DNA of 8,399 nucleotides from Actinomycetota bacterium (GTDB taxonomy: Bacteria > Actinomycetota > Geothermincolia > Fen-727 > Anoxymicrobiaceae), in contig JAENXM010000069.1 in assembly GCA_016649525.1 (NCBI GenBank), forward strand, positions 1 through 8,399. Reading direction: 5' to 3'. This document shows positions 7,312 to 8,399 of the stretch, in pieces. The notes below the pieces were generated by a model. It saw only the letters and a program-made list of their open reading frames with translations. It made no database searches and was not told where the DNA came from. Positions within the stretch are counted from its first letter, which is position 1, and the number at the start of each line of letters is the position of its first letter. Made by a program: the position numbers and the translations under genes.

Positions 7312-7355
7312 TTCCCGGGCTTAATTTTAGACCGGGCTCTTAGCCCGGTTTTCCC
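7292..7355. repeat. 25-base direct repeat, two identical copies
   Basis: The 25 bases at 7292-7316 recur exactly at 7331-7355, offset by 39 bases. Each copy contains the palindrome ACCGGGCTCTTAGCCCGGT followed by TTTCCC. Flanking bases differ at both ends, so the repeat boundary is exact. The second copy forms an 8-base stem (7331-7338 with 7342-7349). Confidence 0.9.
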
Positions 7356-7429
7356 CGGCCTGAGAGGCCGGGCTAAAGCTCCGAGCCCGGTTTTCCCCGG
7401 CCTGAGAGGCCGGGCTAAAGCTCCGAGCC
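7342..7429. repeat. 42-base perfect tandem repeat, about 2.1 copies, with internal hairpins
   Basis: Bases 7342-7383 are repeated without change at 7384-7425, and AGCC at 7426-7429 starts a third copy. Each unit holds CCCGGCCT, loop GAG and AGGCCGGG (7354-7372 in copy 1), a perfect 8-base stem. The words AGCCCGG and CCGGGCT recur in both orientations, so several alternative pairings are possible across the block. It is not a CRISPR, because there are no unique spacers between copies. It resembles REP-type intergenic palindromes, although no family is recognised. Confidence 0.9.
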
Positions 7430-7438
7430 TGTTTGAGT

Positions 7439-7444
7439 TATAGT
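7439..7444 (+). promoter_or_regulatory. Possible -10 element for the small basic protein
   Basis: TATAGT at 7439-7444 matches five of six bases of the -10 consensus and lies 26 bases before the Shine-Dalgarno at 7470, just after the repeat block ends. No convincing -35 is seen because that position falls in the repeat. Weak evidence. Confidence 0.22.
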
Positions 7445-7469
7445 CTTTCTACGAAACGGTGTTGCATTG

Positions 7470-7476
7470 AGGAGGT
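7470..7476 (+). promoter_or_regulatory. Strong Shine-Dalgarno that selects a TTG start
   Basis: AGGAGGT at 7470-7476 is close to the full anti-Shine-Dalgarno complement. It lies 8 bases before the in-frame TTG at 7485. An earlier TTG at 7467 overlaps this site and so cannot be served by it. Confidence 0.6.
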
Positions 7477-7484
7477 GTCGGGCT

Positions 7485-7703
7485 TTGGCCGGGGAGGAGT
7501 TCGCGCGCTTCACCCGAAACTTCGCGAAGGTCTTCAACTTCAAGCGCGGCCCGTGGCGAAGGCTCCGCGCCAGGGTCGACCTGCTCGAGGAGGTCGACCG
7601 CATACTAGGCCCCGAGCGCTCGGTCGCTCTACTGGTAGACGGTATCAGGCACGGCAGGAAGAACTCCGCGATTCCCGGGTTCAGCCCGGTGAGCTGTAGT
7701 TAA
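7485..7703 (+). CDS. Small basic protein of unknown function (72 residues, TTG start)
   Basis: The reading starts at TTG 7485 because the AGGAGGT site is 8 bases upstream, and it ends with TAA at 7701-7703, giving about 72 residues. The protein opens AGEEFARFTRNFAKVFNFKR. It is rich in Arg and Lys, with a mixed-charge helical middle (RVDLLEEVDRILGPERS), no membrane segment and no signal peptide. Codon third positions are mostly G or C like the neighbouring genes, which supports coding. The last codons contain a short inverted repeat (CCGGG at 7675-7679, CCCGG at 7685-7689) using the same AGCCCGGT word as the upstream hairpins. I do not recognise a family. It converges on the amidohydrolase with 17 bases between stops. 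An overlapping 88-residue frame (7433-7699) is treated as a shadow. Confidence 0.55.
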   Translation: MAGEEFARFTRNFAKVFNFKRGPWRRLRARVDLLEEVDRILGPERSVALLVDGIRHGRKNSAIPGFSPVSCS

Positions 7704-7720
7704 GACCGCAGTAACCGTTT

Positions 7721-8399
7721 TCAGATCCCCAGCAGTCTCGCGAATCCGTCCCCGAGTATGATCTCCTTTTCCTCATCAGTGAATGATATCTCAGGGCACG
7801 ATGAGAGGTCCGGCTCCTTGATGACGTTGACCCACTTGTCGAGCGGGCAGAGAACGTTCAGGTAGGGCCCGTCCGTACCGAAGAAGACCCTCCACGGCCC
7901 CACCTGGTCAACTACACGCCTGAGCATCCGGTAGAACTCCTGCGGGAAGTCATTGTAGGTAATCTGCCAGCCGGAGAAGTCGAAGTAGATGTTCGGCTTG
8001 ACCGACGCCACCAGGAGCGCTTCCTGCCAGAGCTGGTGGGCCACGTGAGCCATGATGATAGGAAGATCGGGGAAGTCCGCAGCCACATCATCGACGTATA
8101 CCGGCTGTGTGAAACGGTACTTCATCGGCGCCGGCTGGCTTCCTGTGTGGATCAGCAACGGCACCTTGTACTCCATGCACTTTTCGTACAGCGGGTAGCA
8201 GAATTCCTCGTAGGGATAATAACCGGAAGCCGGATGCAGTTTGAGGCCCTTCATGCCCCAGTCCTCGATCGCACGCGAGAAAAGCTCGACTGCCCCTTCT
8301 CTTCTCGGGTCGATGGAGAAGAAGGAAACCAGCCTATCCGGGAATTTCGCGGCGGCCTCTGCCACCAGGCGGTTCTGTTCTTCGATAGGCACGTCTATC
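7721..8399 (-). CDS. Amidohydrolase family (amidohydrolase_2) metal-dependent hydrolase, C-terminal part
   Basis: The reading frame is open to the right edge, so the N-terminus lies outside the window. The 5'-most GTG at 8392 is an internal valine (reading I-D-V-P-I-E-E-Q), not a start. Counting from that codon, the visible 223 residues carry the hallmarks of the amidohydrolase_2 TIM-barrel family, whose members hydrolyse or decarboxylate small organic acids: the FFSIDPRREGAVE strand-helix, GLKLHPASGYYP at 49-60, LLIHTG with H82, MAHVAH with H116, and FFGTDGPYL with D174. The H82, H116 and D174 positions match the usual metal and catalytic residues. An N-terminal HxH motif would be expected off the edge. 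The ending GDGFARLLGI is typical of the family, whose members usually end with a helix of the form xNxxRLLGI. The protein is soluble and the substrate cannot be inferred. It is tail-to-tail with the small basic protein gene. Confidence 0.9.
   Translation of the reverse strand, partial: IDVPIEEQNRLVAEAAAKFPDRLVSFFSIDPRREGAVELFSRAIEDWGMKGLKLHPASGYYPYEEFCYPLYEKCMEYKVPLLIHTGSQPAPMKYRFTQPVYVDDVAADFPDLPIIMAHVAHQLWQEALLVASVKPNIYFDFSGWQITYNDFPQEFYRMLRRVVDQVGPWRVFFGTDGPYLNVLCPLDKWVNVIKEPDLSSCPEISFTDEEKEIILGDGFARLLGI

Noticed and set aside
7291..7316. Intrinsic terminator
   Set aside because: The stem is strong, but the T tract after it is short on the plus strand and replaced by A on the minus strand. 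No gene in the window ends into it, so termination is not supported.
7291..7429. CRISPR array
   Set aside because: The copies abut or are offset by 39-42 bases with no unique spacer sequence, and no cas genes are nearby.
7433..7699. 88-residue plus-strand frame overlapping the small basic protein
   Set aside because: It has no usable Shine-Dalgarno before 7433, and its low-complexity Arg/Pro/Gly-rich translation is typical of a shifted frame. The 7485 frame fits the ribosome-binding site and codon pattern better.

Overview
The window is GC-rich, gene-dense chromosomal DNA from a bacterium. It holds six substantial genes, a cut gene at each edge (the right-hand one is counted among the six), one small predicted gene and one short block of palindromic repeats. 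There is no phage, IS, CRISPR, tRNA or rRNA signature. The cysteine-rich ferredoxin-type protein and the ADP-forming acyl-CoA synthetase subunit point to an anaerobic or facultative lifestyle. The P-type ATPase resembles mycobacterial CtpE more than any other family I can recall. Together these hint at a deep-branching, possibly anaerobic actinobacterium, but this assignment is inference with low confidence.

Left part (1-3631). A probable coding fragment leaves the window at the left edge on the minus strand. Diverging from it is a ~394-residue protein with a winged-helix-like N-terminus, two unusual cysteine clusters and two C-terminal 4Fe-4S ferredoxin motifs. It ends tail-to-tail, with a 4-base overlap, against a minus-strand pair read 3631 to 1436. 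The first gene of that pair is an acyl-CoA synthetase (ADP-forming) alpha-type subunit. Thirty bases later comes a TMEM175-type (DUF1211) potassium channel with its own good Shine-Dalgarno. The spacing suggests one operon.

Middle (3683-7237). Divergent from the synthetase is a complete CtpE-like cation P-type ATPase, started by GTG. It runs tail-to-tail into a minus-strand membrane-embedded M48-type zinc metalloprotease, which has Asp where the third zinc ligand Glu is expected.

Right part (7238-8399). Upstream of the protease lie a possible 14-codon leader ORF and about 140 bases of GC-rich hairpins, comprising a 25-base direct repeat and a perfect 42-base tandem duplication. A small basic protein of about 72 residues follows on the plus strand, with a strong Shine-Dalgarno and a TTG start. 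It converges on the C-terminal part of an amidohydrolase that is cut by the right edge.

The genes do not assemble into one obvious pathway. Two ion-transport genes (K+ channel, P-type ATPase) flank the synthetase gene, and the rest look like independent housekeeping or accessory functions. I see no clear evidence of a novel multi-gene system. The most unusual items are the hairpin array, the altered metalloprotease site with its overlapping leader ORF, and the cysteine-dense redox protein.
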